A stretch of 64,000 nucleotides of DNA from Lachnospiraceae bacterium (GTDB lineage: Bacteria; Bacillota; Clostridia; Lachnospirales; Lachnospiraceae). The notes under the pieces were generated by a model, which was given only the letters and a program-made list of their open reading frames with translations, made no database searches and was not told where the DNA came from. The stretch is taken from positions 62,001 through 126,000 of the forward strand of contig JAFTKW010000003.1 in assembly GCA_017453065.1 (NCBI GenBank), read 5' to 3'. Shown piece after piece: positions 1 to 8,942 of the stretch (the stretch's first letter is position 1; each line of letters opens with the position of its first letter). A program made the position numbers and the translations under genes.

Positions 1-1
1 T

Positions 2-289
2 GCGATTGATTTGCTGGATGAATATTTAAATGATGGAACTGTTATGAAACAAAAAGAGACGGCAGTTTTGGTTTTTAGCGAAGGTGTTATTTCATCCATT
101 TTATATTTATTGCATCATGACAACCAAGGAAATAGTAATAAATTAGATTATGACCAAATCATTGAAACAGTTTTCAAAACGAAATTATCAACAGGCAAAT
201 TGGATGCTAATTCACTGACACTGGACGAGTTAAGCACCATGAAGAACATTTTTAAAGAGGAGAAACTGTATTATGACTTCTTACATTGA
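2..289 (+). CDS. C-terminal end of 7TM/HD-domain phosphohydrolase (PgpH-like), partial
   Basis: Reading frame open at the left edge of the window; only the last ~95 residues are present. The pattern 'KQKETAVLVFSEGV' followed by about 40 residues and 'LTLDELSTMKNIF' matches the end of the HD domain of PgpH/YqfF-type membrane c-di-AMP phosphodiesterases, where a KEAAV..LADSVEAA helix is followed by a QLD..LTL.EL helix. Position directly before ybeY is the usual place for that gene in Firmicutes. The HD residues themselves lie outside the window, so activity cannot be judged. The last 17 bases overlap the start of ybeY, which suggests translational coupling. An in-frame TTG at 11 is unlikely to be a real start. 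Confidence 0.6.
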   Translation, partial: AIDLLDEYLNDGTVMKQKETAVLVFSEGVISSILYLLHHDNQGNSNKLDYDQIIETVFKTKLSTGKLDANSLTLDELSTMKNIFKEEKLYYDFLH

Positions 290-773
290 AAATGAAACAG
301 ATGTAGAATTTGATTTTCCTCTGCAAGAGATTGCGGATCAGGTAATTCTTCAGATTTTGGACACTGAAGAATGTCCTTATGAGTCTCAAGTAAATATACT
401 GATTACAGACAATGCTGGAATCAGGGAGTACAATGCAACTTATCGTGATATAGACAAAGAGACAGATGTTCTTTCTTTTCCGAATATTGAATATGAAACA
501 CCATCTGATTTTACGGGGCTTGAGGATTTTGAAGCGGATTATTTTGATCCCGATTCAGGAGAGCTTATTTTAGGCGATATTATTTTGTCTGTGGATCGAA
601 TCAAACAGCAGGCAAAGGAGTATGGACATAGTGAAAAAAGAGAGTATGCTTTTTTGATTGCGCATAGTATGTTGCATTTGTGTGGTTATGATCATATGGA
701 AGAAGAGGAAGCCAAAGTGATGGAAGCCAAACAGAAAGAAGCTTTAGAAGCATTAGGAATCACAAGAGAGTAA
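273..773 (+). CDS. ybeY: Endoribonuclease YbeY (16S rRNA maturation)
   Basis: 166 residues, normal family length. The zinc-binding signature HxxxHxxxxxH is intact: H131, H135 and H141 in 'HSMLHLCGYDH'. YbeY is a single-strand-specific metallo-endoribonuclease needed for 16S rRNA 3' end processing and ribosome quality control. The ATG at 273 lies inside the end of the preceding HD-domain gene, with 'GAGGAG' a few bases upstream as ribosome binding site. The upstream gene and the coupling fit the common PhoH - PgpH - YbeY arrangement. Well supported by motif, length and neighbours. Confidence 0.95.
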   Translation: MTSYIENETDVEFDFPLQEIADQVILQILDTEECPYESQVNILITDNAGIREYNATYRDIDKETDVLSFPNIEYETPSDFTGLEDFEADYFDPDSGELILGDIILSVDRIKQQAKEYGHSEKREYAFLIAHSMLHLCGYDHMEEEEAKVMEAKQKEALEALGITRE

Positions 774-788
774 TTGTTGAGGTTTTTT

Positions 789-2339
789 ATGAACAAAATG
801 GATGCTAGAAGAAAGCAGATATTGTTTTTGATCTATACATTCGGATTTCTGATTTTGAATTATATCTGTTCAAAACTCAGTATCAAAACAGGGGGATATT
901 TAATGGTTATCGCCTTGATTTTTGTGTGCTTTTTTCTGCCGTTTTTTTCTTTTTTACCCATTGCAATTGAAAAACCATTGAGAGCTAGAATTAGTAAAGG
1001 GCAAATCAAAAATGCTAATGGGCTTTGGAGTGTTGTCTTTGGTTATACTCTCTTTACATCGGTTTTGCTTGGAATAGTAATGGCGTTATTTGTTCCTTCG
1101 TTTGCGAAAGAGGTTTTGCAATTGTCAAGTGTATCTTTTTGCGTACCTTTTTTTGCTCCTGCATTCGTCTTTTTTGCTTTAAGCAGGGCTTTGTGTGTTT
1201 ATTTTCAGGGGAAAGGTTCTGGACTTCAAACGGTCATTTCCTCTGCGTTAATTATTTGTTTTACTGTTCTATTTGCTTATGTTTTTGGGAACCCACTTGC
1301 TCAATATGGTCAAAAAGTTGCAGATTTAATGGGCAATCAAGAGTTTAAAGAACAATATTTTATGACAGGATTGATTGTTGGTCTTGGTGTTGCTGCTGTT
1401 ATCACTTTTATTTTTCTGTTTTTTGCTTTTTTCTTGTCTGTAAAAGAAAACAGTAGAAACAAAAACGCCATCCGCCAGACTGAACACAAAATAGATTCCA
1501 CACGTATTTTCGTGGCGAATTTCTTTCCATATTGGTTTGCGACCTTGATGGTTTTATTGCCATTTATGCTTTCTTTTGTCCTGTTTTTCGAAAGATTCGA
1601 AGATAAAATAGCTGCTTTGAAAAACTTAGGAACTTTGTTGAATGAACAATACATACCATGGGCTATTTTTTCGCTACTTATATTTTCTTTCGTTGTATTA
1701 ATTGTATCTCAGATTTCTACGTGGATTAAAAGAGAAGAGATTCGACAGGCAAGAGACGGTTTTAGGATTGGCCTTGTTTGGGTATTGATGGTCAGTTCCT
1801 TTGTGGCTGTTTGTCATATAGCGCTTGGATCTTGGAAAGTTGGTTTGCTGTTTTTTGGTGCAACCTTTGCGTATTTCTTTTTCACTCTTTTGTGGCAAGG
1901 AGGCAAGAGGAGAGGTGCATTGGTCAGCATGTTTGTTTCCATGGTGGCATCCATGTCAGTAAGTTTTCTTATGTCCGGAATGTTACAACAAGTAGACAAT
2001 ATTATTTTTATTCCAGCGACAGTCCAACTTGGAACGATGGCCTTTTGTGCAGGTTTTTTCTTGATTAAGCATTATAGATTTACACCAGATTGGCTTTCTG
2101 GATTTGCATTTCCTGTTCTCAGTAGTGCAATTTCGGGTCTATTTATGTATCTTTTGTCAAAAGCATTTGGCAATGATTTGGGAAGTGTTTTCTTATCGCT
2201 TTTGATTATTTTGCTTGGCGCAATTGTTCATATTATTATTTGTATGGCACTTCAGTGCGGAAATGACCATGATATGTTAAATCTTCCGGGCGGAAAACTA
2301 TGGATTTATATAGGAAATCGACTACGTTTATTCCGTTAA
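789..2339 (+). CDS. Polytopic membrane protein, MurJ/SpoVB-like flippase (MOP superfamily)
   Basis: About 516 residues, almost entirely hydrophobic, with roughly 12-14 membrane segments separated by short basic loops. The segment 'ALSRALCVYFQGKGSGLQT' resembles the membrane segment after the central pseudo-repeat in polysaccharide/lipid-II flippases of the MurJ/SpoVB/MATE-like fold. Such proteins move undecaprenyl-linked precursors across the membrane; the substrate here is inferred, not seen. I start at ATG 789 because TGAGG at 778-782 precedes it; an upstream TTG at 774 abuts the ybeY stop and has no ribosome binding site. It follows ybeY by 15 bases, so probably the same transcript. Family confidence is moderate because sequence conservation in these proteins is weak. 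Confidence 0.6.
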   Translation: MNKMDARRKQILFLIYTFGFLILNYICSKLSIKTGGYLMVIALIFVCFFLPFFSFLPIAIEKPLRARISKGQIKNANGLWSVVFGYTLFTSVLLGIVMALFVPSFAKEVLQLSSVSFCVPFFAPAFVFFALSRALCVYFQGKGSGLQTVISSALIICFTVLFAYVFGNPLAQYGQKVADLMGNQEFKEQYFMTGLIVGLGVAAVITFIFLFFAFFLSVKENSRNKNAIRQTEHKIDSTRIFVANFFPYWFATLMVLLPFMLSFVLFFERFEDKIAALKNLGTLLNEQYIPWAIFSLLIFSFVVLIVSQISTWIKREEIRQARDGFRIGLVWVLMVSSFVAVCHIALGSWKVGLLFFGATFAYFFFTLLWQGGKRRGALVSMFVSMVASMSVSFLMSGMLQQVDNIIFIPATVQLGTMAFCAGFFLIKHYRFTPDWLSGFAFPVLSSAISGLFMYLLSKAFGNDLGSVFLSLLIILLGAIVHIIICMALQCGNDHDMLNLPGGKLWIYIGNRLRLFR

Positions 2340-2391
2340 TTGAATAAAATCAAAAAATAAGCTGATACTGTTTACAAAAGGAGTATTTCAT

Positions 2392-3015
2392 ATGAAATTT
2401 GTAAAATGGATCAGTTTGTTTTTTATAGATGCTTTGATTTTCTTTTGTATTGGATTTTATTATGGCATGAAAACAGAGAATTTCTTTTATCCTGGAAGTA
2501 AGACCAACGAAACTTATCAATCTCCACATATTATTAGAGAGGAATCTGATGCTGAACCTGTAGCTGTAGAGGAGGAATGTATCACTAAGGATACTAGATA
2601 TACAGTGAAGTCAGTTGTAATGCCGGATGAAGATATATCCAGTGAAACAATTGCTGTTCCAGAGCAGTATATTGGCATGAATCGAGAAACTTTTTTGGTG
2701 GCTATGGAAAATTATTCTCTGGTGCCGCCTACAGAGGAGCGCGAAAAAGGTTTTGTAAATGTGGAAGTGGAATCTTTTTCATCTTCTCAGGTCAAGATTA
2801 CTATGTATTATGAGAATCCAGAAATCAAAAATTTCTTTTTGGCAGTTTTTGATCATCAGGTGATAGTATACGAAGAAGACAAAACAACGATTTTTATGAG
2901 GACAGGCATTCATCTGGAGGATTTGCCAGAAGAGATTCAGATGAAATTGATTGCTGGGATGACATTGGAAACAGAAGAAGAACTTTATAATTTTCTTGAG
3001 TCATATTCCAGTTAA
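2392..3015 (+). CDS. Membrane-anchored protein with BofC-like C-terminal region
   Basis: 207 residues. One N-terminal membrane segment (about residues 5-23) without a cleavage site that I can recognise, then an acidic Ser/Thr/Glu-rich stretch (about 35-90), then a folded domain from about 95. The end (about 150-205), with FFLAVFDHQVIVYEED, 'GIHLEDLPEEIQMKLIAGM' and TEEELYNFLE, recalls the C-terminal domain of BofC, the forespore protein that tunes SigK signalling in Bacillus. The protein would face outside the membrane. It is preceded by AAAGGAG. The similarity is a pattern reading and not a proven homology; function is unassigned. Confidence 0.5.
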   Translation: MKFVKWISLFFIDALIFFCIGFYYGMKTENFFYPGSKTNETYQSPHIIREESDAEPVAVEEECITKDTRYTVKSVVMPDEDISSETIAVPEQYIGMNRETFLVAMENYSLVPPTEEREKGFVNVEVESFSSSQVKITMYYENPEIKNFFLAVFDHQVIVYEEDKTTIFMRTGIHLEDLPEEIQMKLIAGMTLETEEELYNFLESYSS

Positions 3016-3053
3016 GATTATACTGTAGACAAATTCTTTGAAAGGGACAAAAC

Positions 3054-4283
3054 ATGAAACAGCTAAATATCGCAGTTGTTGGTGGCGGCGCGGCAGGATT
3101 AATGGCTGCAATCGTTGCTAGTGAAAATGGCGCAAAAGTAGATATCTGGGAACGAAATGAACGTGTGGGCAAAAAGATTTTGGCTACAGGTAATGGGAAA
3201 TGTAATTTTTCAAACAGACAAATGAGCATGGAGCATTATTATGGCAGTGATTTGTCTATTCCCCAAAAAATATTAAAAGAATTTGATGTGTCAGATACAG
3301 AACGTTTCTTTCAAAATTTAGGAATGATGATTCGAGCAAAAGATTCTTTGTTATATCCATATTCTGAGCAAGCCAGCACTGTGCTTGACACCCTTCGTTT
3401 CAAAGTGGCAGAGCAAGATATCCAAATCTTAACAGAAGAATTGGTAACGGAGATTAAAGCTCTTTCTGAATGTAAATTTATGGTTGCTTCGAAAAGAAAG
3501 TCGAAAGTATATGATAGAGTGATTGTGACATGTGGCGGTCTTGCTGCACCTAAAACTGGGTCTGATGGAAAAGGTTTAGATTTGGCAAAGAAATTAGGGC
3601 ATAAAATCACAGCGCTTTATCCTGCTTTAACGGGTTTGAAGGTCAAAGACAATGATTTTAAAGCTATTTCTGGAGTAAGGTGTCAGGTGTCTATAGATAT
3701 GCTGCTGGACGACAAGGTAGTCATGCACGAAAAAGGAGAATTACAATTGACAGATTATGGTGTATCTGGAATTGCAATTTTTCAAATGTCCAGAATTGCA
3801 GGAATGGGATTGGCCCAAAAACAAAAGGTTCAGGTTGTGGTCGACTTGTGTCCAGACATAGAACTTCAAGAATTGAGACTTTTATTGCAGCGTAAAAAAC
3901 ATCAATTTGCTGATAGAAATTTGGATAGTTTTTTGGCTGGCTTTATTAACAAAAAACTGGCATTATATCTTTCCAGAAAAATAAGTTTAAACCCTAACAC
4001 TTTGATGAAAGAGATTAAGGATGACAAGATATATACCCTTGCGAATTTATGCAAGAAATGGATTTTGGATATTGTAGATATCAATTCCTTTGAGCAGGCG
4101 CAGGTTACAGCGGGTGGTGTCCACTTTGCGCAATTAGAGGATACTCTACAGTCCAAACTTCATCGTGGCTTATTTTTTGCAGGAGAAATTTTGGATGTAG
4201 ACGGTAAATGTGGAGGCTACAATCTTCAGTGGGCTTGGAGCAGCGGTTTCGTGGCTGGCACAAATGCCTCTAAATCAAATTAG
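3054..4283 (+). CDS. HI0933/YhiN-family FAD-dependent oxidoreductase (BaiN-like)
   Basis: 409 residues. An FAD-binding Rossmann motif GGGAAGL lies near residue 10, followed by the family hallmark 'GKKILATGNGKCNFSN' (about 41-56) and a second glycine-rich strand 'VTCGGLAAPKTGSDGKG'. The C-terminus has 'GGYNLQWAWSSGFVAG', closing the FAD site as in the HI0933 (YhiN) family. Family members are flavoproteins; some gut-bacterial relatives (BaiN) reduce bile-acid intermediates, but the general substrate is unknown and I do not assign one. The next gene, another flavoprotein, starts 17 bases downstream, so the two probably share a transcript. Confidence 0.9.
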   Translation: MKQLNIAVVGGGAAGLMAAIVASENGAKVDIWERNERVGKKILATGNGKCNFSNRQMSMEHYYGSDLSIPQKILKEFDVSDTERFFQNLGMMIRAKDSLLYPYSEQASTVLDTLRFKVAEQDIQILTEELVTEIKALSECKFMVASKRKSKVYDRVIVTCGGLAAPKTGSDGKGLDLAKKLGHKITALYPALTGLKVKDNDFKAISGVRCQVSIDMLLDDKVVMHEKGELQLTDYGVSGIAIFQMSRIAGMGLAQKQKVQVVVDLCPDIELQELRLLLQRKKHQFADRNLDSFLAGFINKKLALYLSRKISLNPNTLMKEIKDDKIYTLANLCKKWILDIVDINSFEQAQVTAGGVHFAQLEDTLQSKLHRGLFFAGEILDVDGKCGGYNLQWAWSSGFVAGTNASKSN

Positions 4284-4300
4284 ATTTATCAGGAGTAAAT

Positions 4301-5902
4301 ATGATTCGGGTTAATCAAATAAAAGTGTTTTATACATGTGAATTGAATATGGTTTATGAAAAGACCGCCAAAGCATTAAAAATACAAGTAAAAGACATTT
4401 TAGATTTACATATTGTTAAAAAATCCATAGATGCACGCAAAAAACCAGATATTTGGTATGTATATGTGGTAGATGTAAGTGTGAGGAATGAGAAAGAAGT
4501 GCTAAAGAGAGCGAAAAACCCCAATGCCTCTTTGGTAGAATACAAAGAGTATACTTTTCCGAATTCCGGAGAAGCACCCCTAAAGGAAAGACCCATCATT
4601 GTGGGTTCTGGGCCCGCTGGATTGTTCTGCGGATATTTTCTTGCAAAGGCAGGATACAGGCCGATTATCTTAGAACAGGGTAAATGCGTACAGGAAAGAT
4701 TATCAGATGTAGAAGTATTTTGGAATACTGGCAAACTAAGTCCTTTTTCCAATGTGCAGTTCGGTGAAGGTGGAGCAGGAACTTTTTCGGACGGCAAATT
4801 AAATACATTAATTAAGGACAAAGATGGTAAAGGGAAGAAAGTTTTAGAAGTCTTTGTAGAGTGCGGTGCACCAAAAGAAATCCTGTATGACAGTAAGCCT
4901 CACATTGGAACAGATATATTGATGGATGTGGTAACGAATCTTCGAAACAAGATTATTCAGATGGGTGGAGAGGTTCGTTTTGAAAACAAATTGACAAATG
5001 TTTGCTTAAATCAACATGGGGAACTTTCTGCGATTGAAATAAATCATGCAGAAACGATTCCATGCTCGGTTTTAGTGCTGGCAATTGGACATAGCGCGAG
5101 AGACACTTTTTCTATGTTATATGAGCACAATATTTCTATGGAAGCAAAAGCCTTTGCGGTAGGAATGCGTGTTCAACATCTACAAAGCATGATTAACCAA
5201 TCTCAGTATGGCGATGCTGACATGGAATTTTTGCCTACGGCATCTTATAAAGTGACTGCTCAGACTTCTTATGGAAGAGGTGTGTATTCTTTTTGTATGT
5301 GCCCAGGCGGATATGTGGTAAATGCTTCTTCAGAAGAAGGAAGGCTTACTGTAAACGGTATGAGTTATTCGAAGCGTGATGGAGCCAATGCTAATAGTGC
5401 TATTATTGTGTCTGTAACCCCAGAGGATTATGATAGTGATCATCCACTTGCAGGAGTAGAATTTCAGCGCCGATTAGAGCAAAGAGCATTCGAAGCCGGG
5501 AAGGGCATGGTACCGATTCAGACATTTGGAGCCTTTTGTAGCAAAGTATTGGGAGACAGTTTGCCCTCAGAGTTTACCTTTGAACCAGCTATTAAAGGTA
5601 AATATGCGGAGGCAGACTTAACAGATATATTGCCGACAGAATGTAACAAAGCTTTGATAGAGGGAATGCATCATTTTGGCAAAAACATAGATGGATTTGA
5701 TAGAACAGATGCTATTTTGGCAGGAATAGAGAGCAGAACATCTTCTCCAGTAAGAATTCCTCGTGATCAGTTTGGCGAGGCCAATATCTCAGGGATATAT
5801 CCATGCGGTGAAGGGGCAGGGTATGCTGGCGGAATTACTTCTGCGGCTATGGATGGCATCTTAATTGCAGAAAAGATAGCCTTAAAGTATGCAAAATGGT
5901 AG
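4301..5902 (+). CDS. FAD-dependent protein of the COG2509 type
   Basis: 533 residues. About 95 N-terminal residues form a small alpha/beta domain (KAPDIW-like 'KKPDIWYVYVVDVSV'), followed by the FAD-binding motif 'GSGPAGLFCGYFLAKAG' near residue 102, a conserved 'FGEGGAGTFSDGKL' segment near 160, and a C-terminal 'GIYPCGEGAGYAGGITSAA' FAD motif. This is the typical layout of the COG2509 'uncharacterised FAD-dependent dehydrogenases', widespread in anaerobes and without known substrate. It follows another flavoprotein by 17 bases. No clear terminator follows; a fresh promoter at 5912-5940 starts the next unit. Confidence 0.85.
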   Translation: MIRVNQIKVFYTCELNMVYEKTAKALKIQVKDILDLHIVKKSIDARKKPDIWYVYVVDVSVRNEKEVLKRAKNPNASLVEYKEYTFPNSGEAPLKERPIIVGSGPAGLFCGYFLAKAGYRPIILEQGKCVQERLSDVEVFWNTGKLSPFSNVQFGEGGAGTFSDGKLNTLIKDKDGKGKKVLEVFVECGAPKEILYDSKPHIGTDILMDVVTNLRNKIIQMGGEVRFENKLTNVCLNQHGELSAIEINHAETIPCSVLVLAIGHSARDTFSMLYEHNISMEAKAFAVGMRVQHLQSMINQSQYGDADMEFLPTASYKVTAQTSYGRGVYSFCMCPGGYVVNASSEEGRLTVNGMSYSKRDGANANSAIIVSVTPEDYDSDHPLAGVEFQRRLEQRAFEAGKGMVPIQTFGAFCSKVLGDSLPSEFTFEPAIKGKYAEADLTDILPTECNKALIEGMHHFGKNIDGFDRTDAILAGIESRTSSPVRIPRDQFGEANISGIYPCGEGAGYAGGITSAAMDGILIAEKIALKYAKW

Positions 5903-5911
5903 GATAAATCA

Positions 5912-5940
5912 TTGACGAACGGTTTGGTATAAAGTAGAAT
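5912..5940 (+). promoter_or_regulatory. SigA-type promoter of the proB operon
   Basis: TTGACG at 5912-5917, 17-base spacer, TAGAAT at 5935-5940. It lies in the 74-base gap before proB, ahead of the ribosome binding site AGGAGAGGG. It would drive proB - DUF896 - formyl-THF cyclo-ligase - proA. No leader hairpin or T-box could be seen in the short 5' region. Confidence 0.6.
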
Positions 5941-5976
5941 AAAAAAAGTTATTCAAAAAGAGGAGAGGGTGTATAA

Positions 5977-6858
5977 ATGAATTACCGTGAAGGATTAAAA
6001 GACAAAAAGAGAATAGTAATTAAGATTGGCTCATCTTCACTTCAGCACCCCCAGACTGGTGATTTGGATTACATGAAGCTGGAAAAATTAGTCAGACAGC
6101 TATGTGATATACGCAATCAGGGAAAAGATGTGATTTTAGTTACTTCTGGAGCCATTGCGGTAGGCAAAAAAGCAGTTAGCGTTTCTGGGCATCAACCAAA
6201 CAAGGACAATCCTCTTGCTTTTAAGCAGGCTTGTGCTGCAATCGGGCAGGCAAGACTTATGATGACTTACCAGAAGATATTTGCGGAATACAATCAGATT
6301 GTGGCTCAGATATTGATGACGAAAAACACTTTCGTAGATGACCACAATCGCTTTAATGCACACAATACATTTTCAGAACTGTTGGATATGGGAATTATTC
6401 CGATTGTAAATGAAAATGATACCATTGCCACATACGAAATTCATGTCGGAGAGAACGATACTCTGATTGGAGACAATGATACTCTATCTGCGGTAGTAGC
6501 CGCTTTGACAGATGCGGATCTGTTAATCCTGCTTTCTGACATTGATGGACTATATACAGATGACCCACGTAAGAATCCAGATGCAAAGTTTATTCCATTG
6601 GTTGAAAAACTAACAGATGAACATATGAATATGGGCAAGGCAAGCACTGGAAGCAATGTGGGAACTGGCGGTATGAATACCAAGATGACTGCTGCCAAAA
6701 TCTCAACCAATTCTGGAGCAGATATGATCATTGCCAATAGCAAGGATGTAACTATTTTAAATCGTATTATATCTGGACAAGAGGAAGGAACCTTGTTCCT
6801 TGCCAATGAAGATCCTAATTTTGACTTGCCAGATTTTATTATGAATCTACATAAATAA
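5977..6858 (+). CDS. proB: Glutamate 5-kinase
   Basis: 293 residues; the first step of proline synthesis (glutamate + ATP to gamma-glutamyl phosphate). The amino-acid-kinase fold is clear: 'IVIKIGSSSL' near residue 13, 'VTSGAIAVG' near 60, 'NENDTIA' near 145, 'LLSDIDGLYTDDPRKNPDA' near 185 and 'GTGGMNTKMTAAKIS' near 225. The protein ends after the kinase domain and lacks the C-terminal PUA domain found in the ~370-residue enterobacterial enzyme. Ribosome binding site GAGGAGAGGG. It heads a unit that also holds proA, separated by two small genes. Confidence 0.97.
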   Translation: MNYREGLKDKKRIVIKIGSSSLQHPQTGDLDYMKLEKLVRQLCDIRNQGKDVILVTSGAIAVGKKAVSVSGHQPNKDNPLAFKQACAAIGQARLMMTYQKIFAEYNQIVAQILMTKNTFVDDHNRFNAHNTFSELLDMGIIPIVNENDTIATYEIHVGENDTLIGDNDTLSAVVAALTDADLLILLSDIDGLYTDDPRKNPDAKFIPLVEKLTDEHMNMGKASTGSNVGTGGMNTKMTAAKISTNSGADMIIANSKDVTILNRIISGQEEGTLFLANEDPNFDLPDFIMNLHK

Positions 6859-6874
6859 TAGAAAGGACCCTAAT

Positions 6875-7102
6875 ATGGCCACATTAGAAGAAAAGATTGC
6901 TCGTATCAACGAGTTATATCACAAATCCAAAAACGAAGGTCTGACAGAGGCTGAAAAAGAAGAACAGGCTACATTAAGAAAAGAATATGTTGCCAATGTG
7001 AGAGCAAATCTCAGAGGCACTCTAAACAATGTTGATTTGGTTAATCCCGATGGTAGCGTTGAAAATTTAGGAGAAAAGTACGGAGACCAAAACACACATT
7101 AA
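6875..7102 (+). CDS. DUF896 family protein (YnzC-like)
   Basis: 75 residues, charged, predicted helical: 'INELYHKSKNEGLTEAEK' and 'EQATLRKEYVANVRANLR' are the two family helices. DUF896 proteins are small cytoplasmic helical-hairpin proteins; Bacillus YnzC lies in the lexA/yneA SOS region, but here the gene sits between proB and the formyl-THF cyclo-ligase gene. Molecular role unknown. Ribosome binding site GAAAGGA, 16 bases after proB, hence probably co-transcribed. Confidence 0.9.
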   Translation: MATLEEKIARINELYHKSKNEGLTEAEKEEQATLRKEYVANVRANLRGTLNNVDLVNPDGSVENLGEKYGDQNTH

Positions 7103-7116
7103 TAGGAGATGCTTTC

Positions 7117-7665
7117 ATGGATAAAAAGAGCCTTAGAAAACAAATGCTAGCCAAAAGAGCTAGCATTACAGAACAGGAACGAGAAAGAGCTGAGATTTTA
7201 ATGAATGAAAAGCTCTTTGGTCACCTGTGGTTTTATAAGGCCTCCAATATCCTTCTTTATGTAAGCTATGGAAGTGAGATTAGCACCATAGAACTTATGA
7301 AAGAAGCCTTTCGATTATCGAAAAAAGTATATGTGCCTAAAGTGATTGGCAAAGAAATGCGCTTTTTCAGAATCCATAGCTTAGAGGATTTAAAAGAAGG
7401 GTATAAAGGCATTTTGGAGCCAATAGATGAGGCGGAAGAGTTTCAGGCTATACCGGAGAGAGAAGAGGATACCCTTATGATTATGCCCGGTGTGGCCTTT
7501 GATTGTTTTAGAAACCGACTTGGTTATGGTGGTGGTTATTATGACAGGTATCTGTCTGACAAGCCCTTTTTACATACGATTGCTATTGGCTTTGCCTGCC
7601 AAATGACGGAAGGGATTGAACCGGAAGAGGGAGATATTAAACCAGGTCAGATTATTTGTTTATGA
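7117..7665 (+). CDS. 5-formyltetrahydrofolate cyclo-ligase
   Basis: 182 residues, usual length. It converts 5-formyl-THF to 5,10-methenyl-THF with ATP, returning stored folate to one-carbon metabolism. The basic N-terminal nucleotide-binding start 'KKSLRKQMLAKRASI' and the C-terminal signature 'FDCFRNRLGYGGGYYDRYL' are both present. Its position between two proline genes has no obvious pathway meaning and most likely reflects operon packing. Ribosome binding site AGGAG; 14 bases from the preceding stop. Confidence 0.95.
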   Translation: MDKKSLRKQMLAKRASITEQERERAEILMNEKLFGHLWFYKASNILLYVSYGSEISTIELMKEAFRLSKKVYVPKVIGKEMRFFRIHSLEDLKEGYKGILEPIDEAEEFQAIPEREEDTLMIMPGVAFDCFRNRLGYGGGYYDRYLSDKPFLHTIAIGFACQMTEGIEPEEGDIKPGQIICL

Positions 7666-7677
7666 GGGAGTAGGAAA

Positions 7678-8928
7678 ATGAGTACAAATTTAGTAGAAAT
7701 GGGACAAAAAGCAGTAAAGGCGAAATATGAATTACAGGGGTTGACTACAGCAGTCAAAAACAATGCCTTGATTGTATGTGCAAATGCTCTTATAGAGAGT
7801 ACAGATGAAATTTTACTTGCAAATCAACAGGATATTGACAAGGGTATATCTGCCGGCATGCACCCAGGGTTGGTAGACCGACTTCGACTGACAAAGGACC
7901 GTATTGAAGCCATGGCTGAGGGTCTTAGACAGATTGTAGAATTGGAGGACCCAATTGGTCAGATTATGGATACTTTTGAAAGACCTAATGGTCTTAAGAT
8001 TTCTCAAATCAGAGTTCCTTTGGGCGTTATTGGAATCATTTATGAATCCAGACCTAATGTGACAGCAGATGCTTTCGGCCTTTGTTTTAAAACAGGAAAT
8101 GCGGTCATATTAAAAGGTGGCAGTGATGCAATTTCTTCCAATATTTGTATCGCGAATGTGCTTAGAAAGGCTCTTTTTAGTCAAGGAATCACTGCGGATG
8201 CGATTCAGATGATTGCGGATACAGACCGTGCAGTTACCAATGAATTTATGAAGCTAAATCAATACGTGGATGTGTTGATTCCAAGAGGTGGCGCAGGACT
8301 GATCAAAAGTGTTGTAGAGAACAGTACAATTCCTGTCATTGAGACAGGCACTGGAAATTGTCACATTTACGTGGATGAATTTGCAGATTTGAATTTGGCT
8401 GTTCAGATTATTTTCAATGCGAAAACTCAAAGAATTGGTGTATGTAACGCTTGTGAATCCTTGGTTGTACATGAGAAGATTTTGCAGGATTTCTTGCCAA
8501 AATTAGAAACTGCTTTGAAAGAAAAGCAGGTGCAGCTTAGAGCAGATACCAAGGCATTTTCTTGCCTTGAAGATGTAAAAGAGGCGACAGAAGAAGACTT
8601 TGGAACAGAATATTTAGACTATATTTTGTCTATTAAAACTGTGGCAAATATTCAAGAGGCTATTGAACATATTAATACGTACAATACAAAGCATTCAGAG
8701 GCGATTATTACGTCCTCCAAAGAAAATGCAGATTTATTTTTGCAGTGCGTCGATGCTGCTTGTGTGTATGTAAATGCGTCAACCAGATTTACAGATGGTT
8801 TTGAATTCGGGTTTGGCGCAGAAATAGGTATCAGTACCCAAAAATTACATGCCAGAGGACCAATGGGACTTAGAGAGTTAACCTCCTACAAATATACAAT
8901 TGTAGGAGAAGGTCAGATTCGTAAATAG
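7678..8928 (+). CDS. proA: Gamma-glutamyl phosphate reductase
   Basis: 416 residues. The second proline-synthesis enzyme reduces gamma-glutamyl phosphate to glutamate semialdehyde with NADPH. The aldehyde-dehydrogenase-like fold shows '[17 protein letters not shown]' near residue 120, '[12 protein letters not shown]' near 140, the catalytic cysteine in '[11 protein letters not shown]' (about 250-260) and '[20 protein letters not shown]' near the C-terminus. It starts 12 bases after the folate gene with ribosome binding site GGGAG. proB and proA thus lie in one unit. proC is not in the window. Confidence 0.97.
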   Translation: MSTNLVEMGQKAVKAKYELQGLTTAVKNNALIVCANALIESTDEILLANQQDIDKGISAGMHPGLVDRLRLTKDRIEAMAEGLRQIVELEDPIGQIMDTFERPNGLKISQIRVPLGVIGIIYESRPNVTADAFGLCFKTGNAVILKGGSDAISSNICIANVLRKALFSQGITADAIQMIADTDRAVTNEFMKLNQYVDVLIPRGGAGLIKSVVENSTIPVIETGTGNCHIYVDEFADLNLAVQIIFNAKTQRIGVCNACESLVVHEKILQDFLPKLETALKEKQVQLRADTKAFSCLEDVKEATEEDFGTEYLDYILSIKTVANIQEAIEHINTYNTKHSEAIITSSKENADLFLQCVDAACVYVNASTRFTDGFEFGFGAEIGISTQKLHARGPMGLRELTSYKYTIVGEGQIRK

Positions 8929-8942
8929 AATGAGAGGTTTTT

